From: an uncultured Acetatifactor sp.
Lineage (GTDB): Bacteria; Bacillota; Clostridia; Lachnospirales; Lachnospiraceae
Direction of reading: 5' to 3'
DNA length: 22,951 nt
NCBI GenBank assembly: GCA_910589655.1
Contig: CAJUTJ010000006.1
Location: 1-22,951 of the forward strand
Under the pieces are notes generated by a model. That model was not told the origin of the DNA and did no database searches. It was given only the letters and a program-made list of their open reading frames with translations. The translations under genes and the position numbers were made by a program. Of the stretch, positions 7,983-15,802 are shown piece after piece; the stretch's first letter is position 1; every line of letters starts with the position of its first letter.

Positions 7983-8531
7983 GTGACCAATATTATTATA
8001 GCCTTGCCCAAACCGGAGGATGCCAGAGGAATTAAGAACATACTGGTGCGAAACGGTTTTCAGGTGGCGGGCGTCTGCACTACCGGAGCGCAGGCCATCA
8101 GTCAGGCAGACGGTCTCGGCGAAGGGATTATACTATGCAGCTTTAAGCTGGCGGATATGGTGTATTCGGAATTACAAGAGTGCCTGCCCTATGGATTTGA
8201 ACTGCTCCTGCTGGCATCTCCACGGCTGCTCAGCGAGTGTGCCGGGAGTGGAGTAATATGCCTTGCCATGCCGTTTAAGGTCAATGACCTGCTCAGTACT
8301 TTGGGAATGATGTGTGAAGGAATCCGGCGCAGAAGGAGGAATGCAAAAGGAAAGCCCAAGGTGCGGAATGCGGAGGAGGAGGCTGATATAAAAGCGGCCA
8401 AGGAGCTTCTCATGGCAAGAAATCATATGACGGAGGAGGAAGCGCATAAATATCTGCAGAAATGCAGCATGGACAGCGGAACAAATATAGTGGAGACTGC
8501 CCGGATGGCATTGTCAATGATGAAGCATTAA
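7983..8531 (+). CDS. ANTAR-domain antiterminator with degenerate receiver domain (NitR/NasT/AmiR-like)
   Basis: The 182-residue product has an N-terminal receiver-like domain (about 1-115) and a C-terminal ANTAR RNA-binding domain (about 132-178, AKELLMARNHMTEEEAHKYL followed by SMDSGTNIVETARMAL). The receiver lacks the phospho-accepting aspartate: the strand where it should lie reads GIILCSF (residues 48-54). The PFK lysine near residue 99 is kept. Control by a partner protein or ligand rather than phosphorylation is likely. GTG at 7983 is chosen because GAGGAGGGA stands just upstream; an ATG at 7968 has no ribosome binding site. glnA followed by an antiterminator of this class (nitR) is known in solventogenic clostridia, and ANTAR proteins bind leader hairpins to prevent termination. 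Confidence 0.88.
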   Translation: MTNIIIALPKPEDARGIKNILVRNGFQVAGVCTTGAQAISQADGLGEGIILCSFKLADMVYSELQECLPYGFELLLLASPRLLSECAGSGVICLAMPFKVNDLLSTLGMMCEGIRRRRRNAKGKPKVRNAEEEADIKAAKELLMARNHMTEEEAHKYLQKCSMDSGTNIVETARMALSMMKH

Positions 8532-8640
8532 AGCAGTGCCTGTATGAGATTTAACTATGCAATTTTGTGAAATGCAGTCCATTGTTGAAAACGCATTTTC
8601 TAATCGGACGATGTATGTCCGCCGGATTCTGCCGCGGGTG

Positions 8641-8669
8641 TTTACACGGAGGTCAAATTGGAATATGAT
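8641..8669 (+). promoter_or_regulatory. Probable dapF promoter
   Basis: TTTACA (8641-8646) and TATGAT (8664-8669) are 17 bases apart. This gives a start near 8676 and a leader of about 75 bases ahead of dapF. A small hairpin, CGGAC/GTCCG, lies upstream near 8605-8621. The rest of the 220-base gap after the ANTAR gene shows nothing else I can support. Confidence 0.55.
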
Positions 8670-8751
8670 AAGAGTAATACATGCCGTATGGCGTAAACGG
8701 CAACGGAAAATACTATGGATAAGGGAGAGCGATTAAGGAGGCTGTCATATC

Positions 8752-9642
8752 ATGAAATTTACAAAAATGCAAGGATGCGGAAATGATTATGTCTATGTCA
8801 ACGGATTTCAGGAAAAGATTCCGGCGGAAGAGAAACCGGAGCTGGTGAGGCGGCTCAGTGACCGTCATTTCGGCGTAGGGGGTGACGGCGTAATCTTTAT
8901 TAATCCTGCGGAGAATGCGGATTTTGAGATGGAGATGTACAATGCGGACGGCACTCGGGCGGAGATGTGCGGAAACGGTATTCGCTGTGTGGCTAAGTTT
9001 GTCTATGATAAGGGATTGACGGAGGCGGAGCACATTACCGTGCTCAGTGCGGGCCGGATCAAATATCTCAGTATGGTGATACATAGGCAGCATCCGTGGG
9101 ATCGCGGCATTGTCAAAAAAGTACGTGTCAATATGGGAAGCCCCATCTTCGAGCCGGAACAGATTCCCGTGAAAACGGAGTATATCCGTTCTGCCGGAGA
9201 GGGGGAGACAAAAGACCAAATCGTTAACGAGCCTATTGAGGTAAACGGAAAAGAGTATTCCATGACCTGTATATCTATGGGAAATCCTCATGCGGTGGTC
9301 TTTGCCGAGGATGTGAGGAATCTGGATTTGGAACGGATCGGGCCTGCTTTTGAAAATCATCCGTGCTTTCCTAAACGGGTAAACACGGAGTTTGTCGAGA
9401 TTTTGGACAGGCAGCATGTGTTTATGAGGGTCTGGGAGCGGGGGACGGGAGAAACCCTTGCCTGCGGGACAGGCTGTTGTGCCACGGCTGCGGCCTGTGT
9501 CTTAAACGGTTTGACGGATTCTAAGATAACGGTAAAGCTATTGGGCGGAGAATTGGAGATTGAATGGGACAGGGATCAGAATCTTATCTATATGACCGGC
9601 CCCGCGGAGATTGTCTTTGAAGGGGAAATTCCGGAATTGTAA
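8752..9642 (+). CDS. dapF: Diaminopimelate epimerase
   Basis: The 296-residue product has both halves of the DapF fold. The two catalytic cysteines are C73 in EMCGNGIRC and C238 in ETLACGTGC. Other family blocks are GCGNDYVYV near the N-terminus, YNADGTRAEMCGNG, MGNPHAVVF and ERGTGETLACGTG. It interconverts LL- and meso-2,6-diaminopimelate in the cytoplasm, supplying lysine and peptidoglycan precursors. AAGGAGG at 8734-8740 supports the ATG at 8752. The next gene is dapL, which makes the LL substrate, so the two form a functional pair. They are separated only by a 16-bp tandem repeat array. Confidence 0.95.
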   Translation: MKFTKMQGCGNDYVYVNGFQEKIPAEEKPELVRRLSDRHFGVGGDGVIFINPAENADFEMEMYNADGTRAEMCGNGIRCVAKFVYDKGLTEAEHITVLSAGRIKYLSMVIHRQHPWDRGIVKKVRVNMGSPIFEPEQIPVKTEYIRSAGEGETKDQIVNEPIEVNGKEYSMTCISMGNPHAVVFAEDVRNLDLERIGPAFENHPCFPKRVNTEFVEILDRQHVFMRVWERGTGETLACGTGCCATAAACVLNGLTDSKITVKLLGGELEIEWDRDQNLIYMTGPAEIVFEGEIPEL

Positions 9643-9654
9643 AAGGCAGTCAGA

Positions 9655-9772
9655 GAACAGTATAGTACAGGAACAGTATAGTACAGGAACAGTATAGTAC
9701 AGGAACAGTATAGTACAGGAACAGTATAGTACAGGAACAGTATAGTACAGGAACAGTATAGTGCAGGAACAG
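9655..9772 (+). repeat. Tandem repeat, 16-bp unit, 7 copies plus 6 bases
   Basis: The unit GAACAGTATAGTACAG occurs seven times head to tail without gaps (9655-9766). The first six copies are identical, the seventh has one A-to-G change, and a partial eighth copy (GAACAG) follows. The array fills nearly all of the dapF-dapL gap. The partial copy plus the next bases forms the AGGAG ribosome binding site of dapL. The unit length is not a multiple of three. Each unit carries a TATAGT hexamer, one base from a -10 box. Confidence 0.97.
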
Positions 9773-9782
9773 GAGTGTGTCT

Positions 9783-11003
9783 ATGTTTAAAATAAATGAA
9801 AATTATATGAAGCTTCCCGGAAGCTATCTCTTTTCTACCATAGGGAAAAAGGTGAACGCTTACAGCGCGGCAAATCCCGGCAAAAAAATAATCCGTCTGG
9901 GTATCGGCGATGTGACCCAGCCGCTGGCGCCTGCCATTATTGATGCGCTCCACGGTGCGGTGGACGAGATGGGGAAAGCGGAAAGTTTTCACGGATATGC
10001 TCCCGATCTCGGCTACGAGTTTCTGCGGAACGCCATTGCGGAGAATGATTATAAAGCACGGGGATGTAATATTGCTGCCGATGAGATATTTGTGTCCGAT
10101 GGTGCAAAATGTGACTGCAGCAATATTCAGGAGATTTTCAGTTTGGACAATAAAATTGCCGTGTGCGATCCCGTTTACCCCGTATATGTGGATTCCAACG
10201 TTATGGCGGGAAGAACCGGTGTTTATGATGGAAAGTCGGAAACATGGAGCGACGTGATTTACATGCCGTGCACGGCGGAAAACGGTTTTGCACCGGAGCT
10301 TCCTTCCCGGACGCCGGATTTGATCTATCTTTGTTTTCCCAATAATCCTACGGGAGCTGCCATTACCAAAGAACGGCTTCAGGAGTGGGTAGATTATGCC
10401 AATAAGGAGGGCGCGGTGATCCTCTATGATGCGGCATATGAGGCTTATATTTCGGAAGAGAATGTTCCTCACAGTATTTATGAATGCGAAGGTGCGAGAA
10501 CCTGTGCCATTGAGATGCGTTCTTTTTCCAAGAATGCAGGTTTTACCGGAGTGCGCCTTGGATTCACGGTGATACCCAAGGAATTGAAATGCGGAGATGT
10601 GACGCTTCATTCCCTCTGGGCCAGAAGGCACGGCACCAAATACAACGGCGCTCCTTACATTGTGCAGAAAGCGGGTGAGGCAGTGTATTCCGACGCGGGC
10701 AAAGAGCAGTTAAAACGGCAGATTGCCTATTATATGAATAACGCGCATTATATTTACAATGGCCTGAAGGACGCGGGCTTTACCGTATCCGGCGGCATCA
10801 ATGCGCCGTATATCTGGCTGAAAACGCCCGATTCCATGACCAGCTGGGAATTTTTTGATTATTTGTTGGAAAAGGCAAATGTAGTGGGGACTCCCGGTTC
10901 CGGTTTCGGACCCAGCGGGGAAGGATATTTTAGACTCACCGCATTCGGCAGCTATGAGAATACCGTGGAAGCGGTGGACAGAATAAAGGAAATGGAGCTG
11001 TAA
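9783..11003 (+). CDS. dapL: LL-diaminopimelate aminotransferase
   Basis: This is a 406-residue fold-type I PLP enzyme. It opens with FKINENYMKLPGSYLFSTIG, characteristic of DapL, has the YLCFPNNPTGA segment, and has the PLP lysine K250 in SFSKNAGFTGVRLGF. DapL converts tetrahydrodipicolinate to LL-diaminopimelate in one step with glutamate, bypassing the succinylase and acetylase branches. The product goes to DapF, encoded just upstream. The ATG at 9783 is preferred over an in-frame GTG at 9777 because AGGAG (9771-9775) lies at the right distance. The ribosome binding site joins the end of the 16-bp array, so copy-number change could alter the leader. Confidence 0.95.
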   Translation: MFKINENYMKLPGSYLFSTIGKKVNAYSAANPGKKIIRLGIGDVTQPLAPAIIDALHGAVDEMGKAESFHGYAPDLGYEFLRNAIAENDYKARGCNIAADEIFVSDGAKCDCSNIQEIFSLDNKIAVCDPVYPVYVDSNVMAGRTGVYDGKSETWSDVIYMPCTAENGFAPELPSRTPDLIYLCFPNNPTGAAITKERLQEWVDYANKEGAVILYDAAYEAYISEENVPHSIYECEGARTCAIEMRSFSKNAGFTGVRLGFTVIPKELKCGDVTLHSLWARRHGTKYNGAPYIVQKAGEAVYSDAGKEQLKRQIAYYMNNAHYIYNGLKDAGFTVSGGINAPYIWLKTPDSMTSWEFFDYLLEKANVVGTPGSGFGPSGEGYFRLTAFGSYENTVEAVDRIKEMEL

Positions 11004-11040
11004 CCGCCCCATTGAGCTTTCAGAGGCGGCGGAGTCATGC

Positions 11041-11425
11041 GAGGGAACTGGCTGCGAAGGGAAGCGGAGCCTGACGAGGGAGCCGGCTGCGAAGGGAAGC
11101 GGAGCCTGATGAGGGAACTGGCTGCGAAGGGAAGCGGAGCCTGATGAGGGAACTGGCTGCGAAGGGCAGCGGAGCCTGACGAGGGAACTGGCTGCGAAGG
11201 GAAGCGGAGCCTGATGAGGGAACTGACTTCAAGAGGCAACGGAGCCTGATGAGGGAACTGGCTGCGAAGGGAAGCGGAGCCAGATGAAGGAACCGGCTGC
11301 GAAGGGAAGCGGAGCCTGACGAGGGAACTGGCTGCGAAGGGAAGCGGAGCCTGACGAGGGAACTGGCTGCGAAGGGAAGCAGAGCCTGACGAGGGAACTG
11401 GCTGCGAAGGGAAGCAAAGCCTGAC
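11041..11425 (+). repeat. Minisatellite, 35-bp unit, 11 copies
   Basis: Eleven contiguous 35-bp copies fill the gap between dapL and the DUF6056 gene. Each begins GAGGGAACTGGCTGCGAAGG and ends GGAGCCTGAC or GGAGCCTGAT. A twelfth copy breaks down after 11426. Copies differ at a few positions (AACTGG/AGCCGG, GAAGGGAAGC/GAAGGGCAGC), and copy 6 (11216-11250) is clearly divergent. Each unit can fold by pairing GGCT with AGCC. There are no unique spacers, so it is not a CRISPR array. All minus-strand frames are open across it only because the unit lacks stops in that direction; I do not call a gene there. Confidence 0.97.
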
Positions 11426-11483
11426 GAGGGAACTGACGGGAACGGAACTCAGGAGTATTAGATCATAAAGAGGTAGTAAGGAA

Positions 11484-12683
11484 ATGAAAGAAAAATCGCG
11501 GAAAATAATGTGGATTACAACGGGTATTTTGATTTTGATATCTGCGGCGGTTATGTATGTCACACATAGAGCCGTGCCCTTCATGATGGATGACCTGTGG
11601 TATTCTACCATGCTTTCTGACGAGACGCCCATTACTTCTTTTGCCGATATTATAACGAGCCAGATTTGGCATTATAATAATTGGGGCGGAAGGAGCATGA
11701 CTCATGGTATCCTGCAGATTACGCTGCTGCTGGGAGAACATGCCGCGGATATTTTAAATGTGGTTATGACGCTGCTGCTTTCTTTTGTGATTTGTGTGAT
11801 GGCAAGGAACAGAACGCTGCCTGCCTTTTGGGCGGCTATGGCAATGCTGCTAGGGTTGAATGCCAATTTTAAGATGAGCATGTTTTGGCAGGCAGGAGCC
11901 GCAAATTATTTATATATTACGGTGTTTATCCTTATTTTTGCATGGTGCTACTTAAGGGAATTGCCGGAAAGCGGTGTACTTGTTCCGGGAAAACGAACGC
12001 CTGAACCGGAGAGGAAACCGCTTGGGAAGGACGAAGCAGTGCCGGCTCCTAAACACTTGTGGGGTATTACTCTATGGATTATTCCGTTGGGAATTCTGGC
12101 AGGCTGGAGCAACGAAAATATGGGGCCTGCGGTATGGCTTTTAAGCCTTGCGGTTATCCTGCTTTCCGTGAAGGAAAAACGCCGACTGTTTCCTTGGATG
12201 GTCTTAGGAAACATCAGCTGTCTTGCAGGAAGTATTTTGGTCGTAGCAGCTCCGGGTAATTTTGTCCGCAGCGGGCAGGTGGACAGCAATGATTATGGTT
12301 TTCTTTGGAAGTGTTTTTTGAGAGGGTATGCGGAAAGCGCCGCTATAGAAGTCCATCTGTTTCCCACGCTGCTGGTTTTGGGATTTATGGCATTGATCTG
12401 TAAAGGGATACTGAGACAGCCGCTGGGACGGAGGAATGTCTTGTTGCTTTTATCTGCGCTATTGTCATGGGGAGCCATGATTTTGTCTCCGCATTATCCT
12501 GACAGGGCAACTTTTGGAACTATGGCTCTGCTGATTTGTGTGATTATATCACTTGCAAAAAAAATCGTATCCATGAGAAAGGATTTGTCATGGATGCTAT
12601 GGGGAATTACCCTGCTGATCTGGCTGCGGGGGATGTATTATTGCGGTGAGTTCCTTGGTATTACATGGGGATGGATTAAGTAA
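11484..12683 (+). CDS. DUF6056 family polytopic membrane protein
   Basis: The 399-residue product has an N-terminal membrane segment (about residues 8-28) and roughly ten more. It has the short polar signatures seen in DUF6056-type proteins: FMMDDLWYST, YNNWGGRSMTHG, GWSNENMGPA and AAPGNFVRSG. The acidic DD after the first membrane segment and the glycan-polymerase-like layout suggest a GT-C-like fold acting on lipid-linked sugars. That is an inference from layout only; the family has no firm function known to me. A long charged cytoplasmic loop is found near residues 155-190. AAGGA stands 5 bases before the ATG. The GH28 gene starts 28 bases after its stop, so they are probably co-transcribed. 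Confidence 0.75.
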   Translation: MKEKSRKIMWITTGILILISAAVMYVTHRAVPFMMDDLWYSTMLSDETPITSFADIITSQIWHYNNWGGRSMTHGILQITLLLGEHAADILNVVMTLLLSFVICVMARNRTLPAFWAAMAMLLGLNANFKMSMFWQAGAANYLYITVFILIFAWCYLRELPESGVLVPGKRTPEPERKPLGKDEAVPAPKHLWGITLWIIPLGILAGWSNENMGPAVWLLSLAVILLSVKEKRRLFPWMVLGNISCLAGSILVVAAPGNFVRSGQVDSNDYGFLWKCFLRGYAESAAIEVHLFPTLLVLGFMALICKGILRQPLGRRNVLLLLSALLSWGAMILSPHYPDRATFGTMALLICVIISLAKKIVSMRKDLSWMLWGITLLIWLRGMYYCGEFLGITWGWIK

Positions 12684-12711
12684 AATATTAATGCACGGAA
12701 ACGAGGCAGAT

Positions 12712-14304
12712 ATGATACATTTGGAAAACGTAAAACATATAGCCGGAAGTGATTCAATCACGATATACTGGGATAAACCGGAAGGGCTTTCGGCAGGAAT
12801 GCAATACCAAGTCTCGGTGGACGGAAAAACGGCGGGAACCACAGCCAAGACGCATTTTACCGTAACCGGACTGGCACCGGACACAGAGTATTCGGTGGAG
12901 ATTAAGCGGATTCCGATGCAAGACATCATACCGGATCAGAGCTATATAGCGGCACGGAATCAAAATTCAGGGCAAAGCGGGGCGTTCGGGTCGGACGATT
13001 TGCCTGTCCTTGCAAAGATGTGCCTTGCCACCGGTAAGGCAAAGGAACGGCTGGATGTGACAGGAGCTCCCTATTATGCGTCAGGAGACGGCAAAACCAT
13101 GAATACGGCAGCTTTGCAGAAAGCTTTTGACGACTGCAAGGCGGATCAGGCAGTGTATCTTCCTCCGGGAACCTTCCTCACCGGAGCCCTCCGGATGCAC
13201 AGTGATATGGAACTGTATCTGGAGGAAGGGGCGGTACTGCAAGGGACGGACGTGGTGGAGGATTATCTGCCCCGCATACAGAGCCGGTTTGAGGGAATCG
13301 AGAACGAGAGCTACAGCAGTCTGTTGAATTTGGGAGAGCTGGATCATGGAGGAGATTATAACTGCCGTAACGTAGTGATCCGGGGAAAGGGGACGATTGC
13401 CAGCGGAGGAAGAGTTTTGGCGGAACGCGTGATTGCCTCCGAGAGGGAGAGGCTGGCGGATTATCTGGCGGAGCTGGGGGACAAGATAAAAGAGTGCGAG
13501 AAGCCGGAGACCATTCCCGGGAGAGTGCGCCCCCGTCTAATCAACATCAGCAACTGCCAAAATATTGTGATTTCCGGCGTCAGCCTGAAAAACGGCGCCA
13601 GCTGGAATGTACATATGATTTATTCGGACGCGGTGGTAACCAATGGCTGTACTTTTTACTCGGAAGACGTGTGGAACGGGGACGGCTGGGATCCGGATTC
13701 CTCTACCAACTGCACTATTTTCGGATGCCGTTTTTATACGGGAGATGACTCCGTGGCAATTAAATCGGGGAAGAACCCCGAGGGGAATATAATCGACAGG
13801 CCTACGAAGCACATCCGTATATTCGACTGCAGCTGTGCTTTTGGACATGGAATTGCCATCGGCAGTGAGATGTCCGGCGGTGTGGAGGATGTCCGCATTT
13901 GGGACTGTGATATGTCGGATTCTCTGTGCGGCATTGAGATTAAGGGGACGAAGAAGCGGGGAGGTTATGTGCGGGACGTGCATGTCAGGGACTGTGCCGC
14001 CGCCCGTGTCATGTTTCATGCCGTAGGCTATAATGATGACGGCATCGGCGCTCCCGTACCGCCTGTGTTTGAAAGCTGCAGCTTTGAGAATATGAGTATT
14101 ACGGGAGAGTACTTTGACAAACACACGGACACAAGGGCGGAATGCGACGCTATTGAGCTGGTAGGTTTTGACGAGCCGGGTTATGAATTGAAAAATATTC
14201 TGTTCAGAGACATTGTGATAGGAAAAGCAGGGAGAAGCAGGAAACAGACCATTGCTTTGCAGCTGTGCCAAAATATTACTTTTGAGAGAATCGGCTGTAT
14301 CTGA
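12712..14304 (+). CDS. Glycoside hydrolase family 28 (polygalacturonase-like) with N-terminal FN3 domain
   Basis: The 530-residue product starts with a fibronectin type III-like domain (about 3-72, ending TGLAPDTEYSVEIKRI), followed by a right-handed beta-helix. The GH28 active-site blocks are present in order: NGDGWDPDS (about 322-330), TGDDSVAIKSG (D345, D346), GHGIAIGSE (H379) and IEIKGT (K411). The family hydrolyses galacturonic acid linkages in pectin or related glycans. There is no signal peptide, so it should act in the cytoplasm on imported oligosaccharides. The reading frame extends upstream into the DUF6056 gene. I chose the ATG at 12712 because GAGG (12703-12706) precedes it; an ATG at 12691 lacks a ribosome binding site. 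No transporter or other pectin gene is seen next to it. Confidence 0.88.
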   Translation: MIHLENVKHIAGSDSITIYWDKPEGLSAGMQYQVSVDGKTAGTTAKTHFTVTGLAPDTEYSVEIKRIPMQDIIPDQSYIAARNQNSGQSGAFGSDDLPVLAKMCLATGKAKERLDVTGAPYYASGDGKTMNTAALQKAFDDCKADQAVYLPPGTFLTGALRMHSDMELYLEEGAVLQGTDVVEDYLPRIQSRFEGIENESYSSLLNLGELDHGGDYNCRNVVIRGKGTIASGGRVLAERVIASERERLADYLAELGDKIKECEKPETIPGRVRPRLINISNCQNIVISGVSLKNGASWNVHMIYSDAVVTNGCTFYSEDVWNGDGWDPDSSTNCTIFGCRFYTGDDSVAIKSGKNPEGNIIDRPTKHIRIFDCSCAFGHGIAIGSEMSGGVEDVRIWDCDMSDSLCGIEIKGTKKRGGYVRDVHVRDCAAARVMFHAVGYNDDGIGAPVPPVFESCSFENMSITGEYFDKHTDTRAECDAIELVGFDEPGYELKNILFRDIVIGKAGRSRKQTIALQLCQNITFERIGCI

Positions 14305-14488
14305 TTTTGGTTTAACTTCCTTTTTTAGGGGAATACCGAAATGAGACCTTGGCAGAAAGCGGTGTAACAGCGCAAACTGCTTTGTATGTAAAATGGAATG
14401 GCGGATATAAAATAGAACTTCGGACTTGCCCGGTGGTGTAACAGTGGAAAGAGACTTAGAACAGGCTTCCGAAATGAAAATTGATGCC

Positions 14489-14518
14489 GGAGCTGCCAAA
14501 TATAGGGCAGCTCCTTTT
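14489..14518 (+). terminator. Intrinsic terminator downstream of the GH28 gene
   Basis: A perfect 9-bp stem, GGAGCTGCC (14489-14497) with GGCAGCTCC (14506-14514), and an 8-base loop are followed by TTTT. It is about 185 bases after the GH28 stop. The sequence between (14305-14488) shows no gene. It could also stop the minus-strand transcript that ends with the flavin reductase remnant. Confidence 0.75.
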
Positions 14519-14591
14519 GGCAGGATAGCTTCTTGCCGGTTAATATAAAGGAATGGATAGCAAATTCGGGAGTCCTATACAATACACCGGT

Positions 14592-14869
14592 TTACACAGA
14601 AGTACTCAGAAAATCACCGATTTTTCCTAAATGCTGACCGATGGAATGATAATGGCCGGAGTAAATGACCGGATCAAATTCAGTCAAATCAATGCCGTCC
14701 GTTATATTAATTTTATGACCACCAGCATATATCGTTCGCCGCTATGGGTGACACTGAGCCATGTAATCGGTGCGAAATCAGGAATGCCATTTTCATCATA
14801 TGTACCGATCAGGAAGGCTGGCTGAACGCACATAGAATAGTCGGCGCCTACGGATTTTCTCTTATGCAT
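14592..14869 (-). pseudogene. Flavin reductase-like protein, remnant with internal deletion
   Basis: On the minus strand an ATG at 14869, with GGAGG at 14881-14885, starts a 55-residue frame. It contains KRKSVGADYSMCVQPAFLIG, then TYDENGIPDFAPITW, the N-terminus of a clostridial flavin reductase-like (FMN-binding split barrel) protein. It stops at 14702. In another frame, 14702-14592 encodes TDGIDLTEFDPVIYSGHYHS and then IGQHLGKIGDFL, the typical C-terminus of the same family. Intact members are about 190 residues, so roughly half is missing from the middle, with the joint near 14705-14735. It is the third gene of the marR-PNPOx unit, 24 bases after the PNPOx stop. The product would be non-functional. 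Confidence 0.75.
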
Positions 14870-14893
14870 ATGTTTCCGTTCCTCCGGAATACT

Positions 14894-15355
14894 CTAATTA
14901 GTTTTGTAGTTTTTATATACGGCCCCTTTATCAAATTCCGTCAGTTCTTCAGCGGAAATATCACCGATATTGTCATAGCTGTAATACCGTCCATAATCCG
15001 CCTGAAATTCAATTACGCAATAATCTTCATCATCCACTCCCTTGGAATAGTATATTTCGTCGCCTTCATTCCATAACATAGCTTTATGCTCATGATCAAA
15101 GTGTACCGTAGCCGTTCCGGTAAGGCATACGCCTTGAAAGGTTTTACAATTGACGAAATACAGGCAAGCCTTGTTATTTTCCAATAGGGTCTGGGTATGC
15201 ATAGAGGACGTGTTTGTTGAAATCAAATGTCCTCCCAATCCTTTGTGCCAAGTACTGAATACTCTGCGAATACTTGGATTCCCGTTTTTGTCCAAAAAGC
15301 CTAAACTGGCAGAACCGCATTCTTTTACCAAATCATTTATTTCATTTAATGTCAT
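14894..15355 (-). CDS. Pyridoxamine 5'-phosphate oxidase family (flavin-binding split barrel) protein
   Basis: The 153-residue product has the small split-barrel layout: an N-terminal helix (MTLNEINDLVKE), strands GSASLGFLDKNGNPSIRRVF, a middle segment TNTSSMHTQTLLENNKACLYFVN, and GVCLTGTATV. Such proteins bind FMN or F420 and act as small oxidoreductases or flavin sensors. The substrate is unknown. It is not the vitamin B6 biosynthetic enzyme PdxH, which is longer. Its ATG overlaps the marR stop as ATGA, so translation is probably coupled and expression controlled by that MarR protein. The gene after it is a broken flavin reductase. Confidence 0.82.
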   Translation of the reverse strand: MTLNEINDLVKECGSASLGFLDKNGNPSIRRVFSTWHKGLGGHLISTNTSSMHTQTLLENNKACLYFVNCKTFQGVCLTGTATVHFDHEHKAMLWNEGDEIYYSKGVDDEDYCVIEFQADYGRYYSYDNIGDISAEELTEFDKGAVYKNYKTN

Positions 15356-15795
15356 AGCTTTTTTTCCTCCTCTTCAAGGTTTTTCAGTATTTTCTCAAGT
15401 CCTTCATTCAGCCTTAGAATCTCTTCGTCGGTAAACTCCTTATAAAACAAGCGGCTCATTTCATCGGAGACTTCCTCGTATTTGTGTTCCAGACTGCGCG
15501 CATGGTCCGTGAGACAAATGCGAATCTGCCGGCGGTCTTTGGGATCATAACATCTTTTGATATGCCCCAGACTTTCCATCCGGTCCAGCATACCGGTCAA
15601 AGTAGTCTTTGCCAATCCCGTTCTTCTGGACAGTTCTACAATGGGCAGATTATCCTCCTGCCATAGAACATAGAGAATACGTCCCTGTGCACCGTTAAAT
15701 TCATCAATACCGGCTTCCGCCAGCAGTTTTCCAAAGACACGTCCCTGAATCTGTTTGATCTGTGAAATTAAGAAACCGCCTCTTGTTTTAACCAT
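15352..15795 (-). CDS. MarR family transcriptional regulator
   Basis: The 147-residue product has the MarR winged-helix core. The recognition region is LPIVELSRRTGLAKTTLTGM, followed by LDRMESLGHIKRC. The wing YDPKDRRQIRICLTDHAR comes next, and long helices at both ends form the dimer. The C-terminus is highly charged (EEEEKKL). AGGAGG (15801-15806) lies 5 bases before the ATG. The promoter at 15814-15842 contains a perfect 18-bp palindrome, so it very likely represses its own operon, which also holds the flavin protein and the flavin reductase remnant. The inducer is unknown; redox-active or phenolic compounds are common in such pairings. Confidence 0.92.
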   Translation of the reverse strand: MVKTRGGFLISQIKQIQGRVFGKLLAEAGIDEFNGAQGRILYVLWQEDNLPIVELSRRTGLAKTTLTGMLDRMESLGHIKRCYDPKDRRQIRICLTDHARSLEHKYEEVSDEMSRLFYKEFTDEEILRLNEGLEKILKNLEEEEKKL

Positions 15796-15802
15796 GTTTA
15801 CC

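Noticed and set aside
9588..10631. A 347-residue minus-strand frame across the 16-bp array and dapL
   Set aside because: It is antisense to dapL, a clear DapL enzyme, and contains the translated repeat (FLYYTVPVLYCSC).
11041..11425. CRISPR-like look of the 35-bp periodic array
   Set aside because: Repeats are directly contiguous with no unique spacers, and there are no cas genes.
10952..11632. A 226-residue minus-strand frame, Pro/Ser/Arg-rich and repetitive, across the 35-bp array
   Set aside because: It is a by-product of a stop-free repeat. It overlaps dapL and the DUF6056 gene, has no ribosome binding site, and its frame rotates between copies.
13537..14499. A 320-residue minus-strand frame opposite the GH28 gene
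   Set aside because: It is antisense to a gene with all GH28 active-site motifs and has no family resemblance.
14631..14825. A 64-residue plus-strand frame in the gap after the GH28 gene
   Set aside because: The opposite strand of this stretch encodes recognisable flavin reductase fragments, which explains it better.
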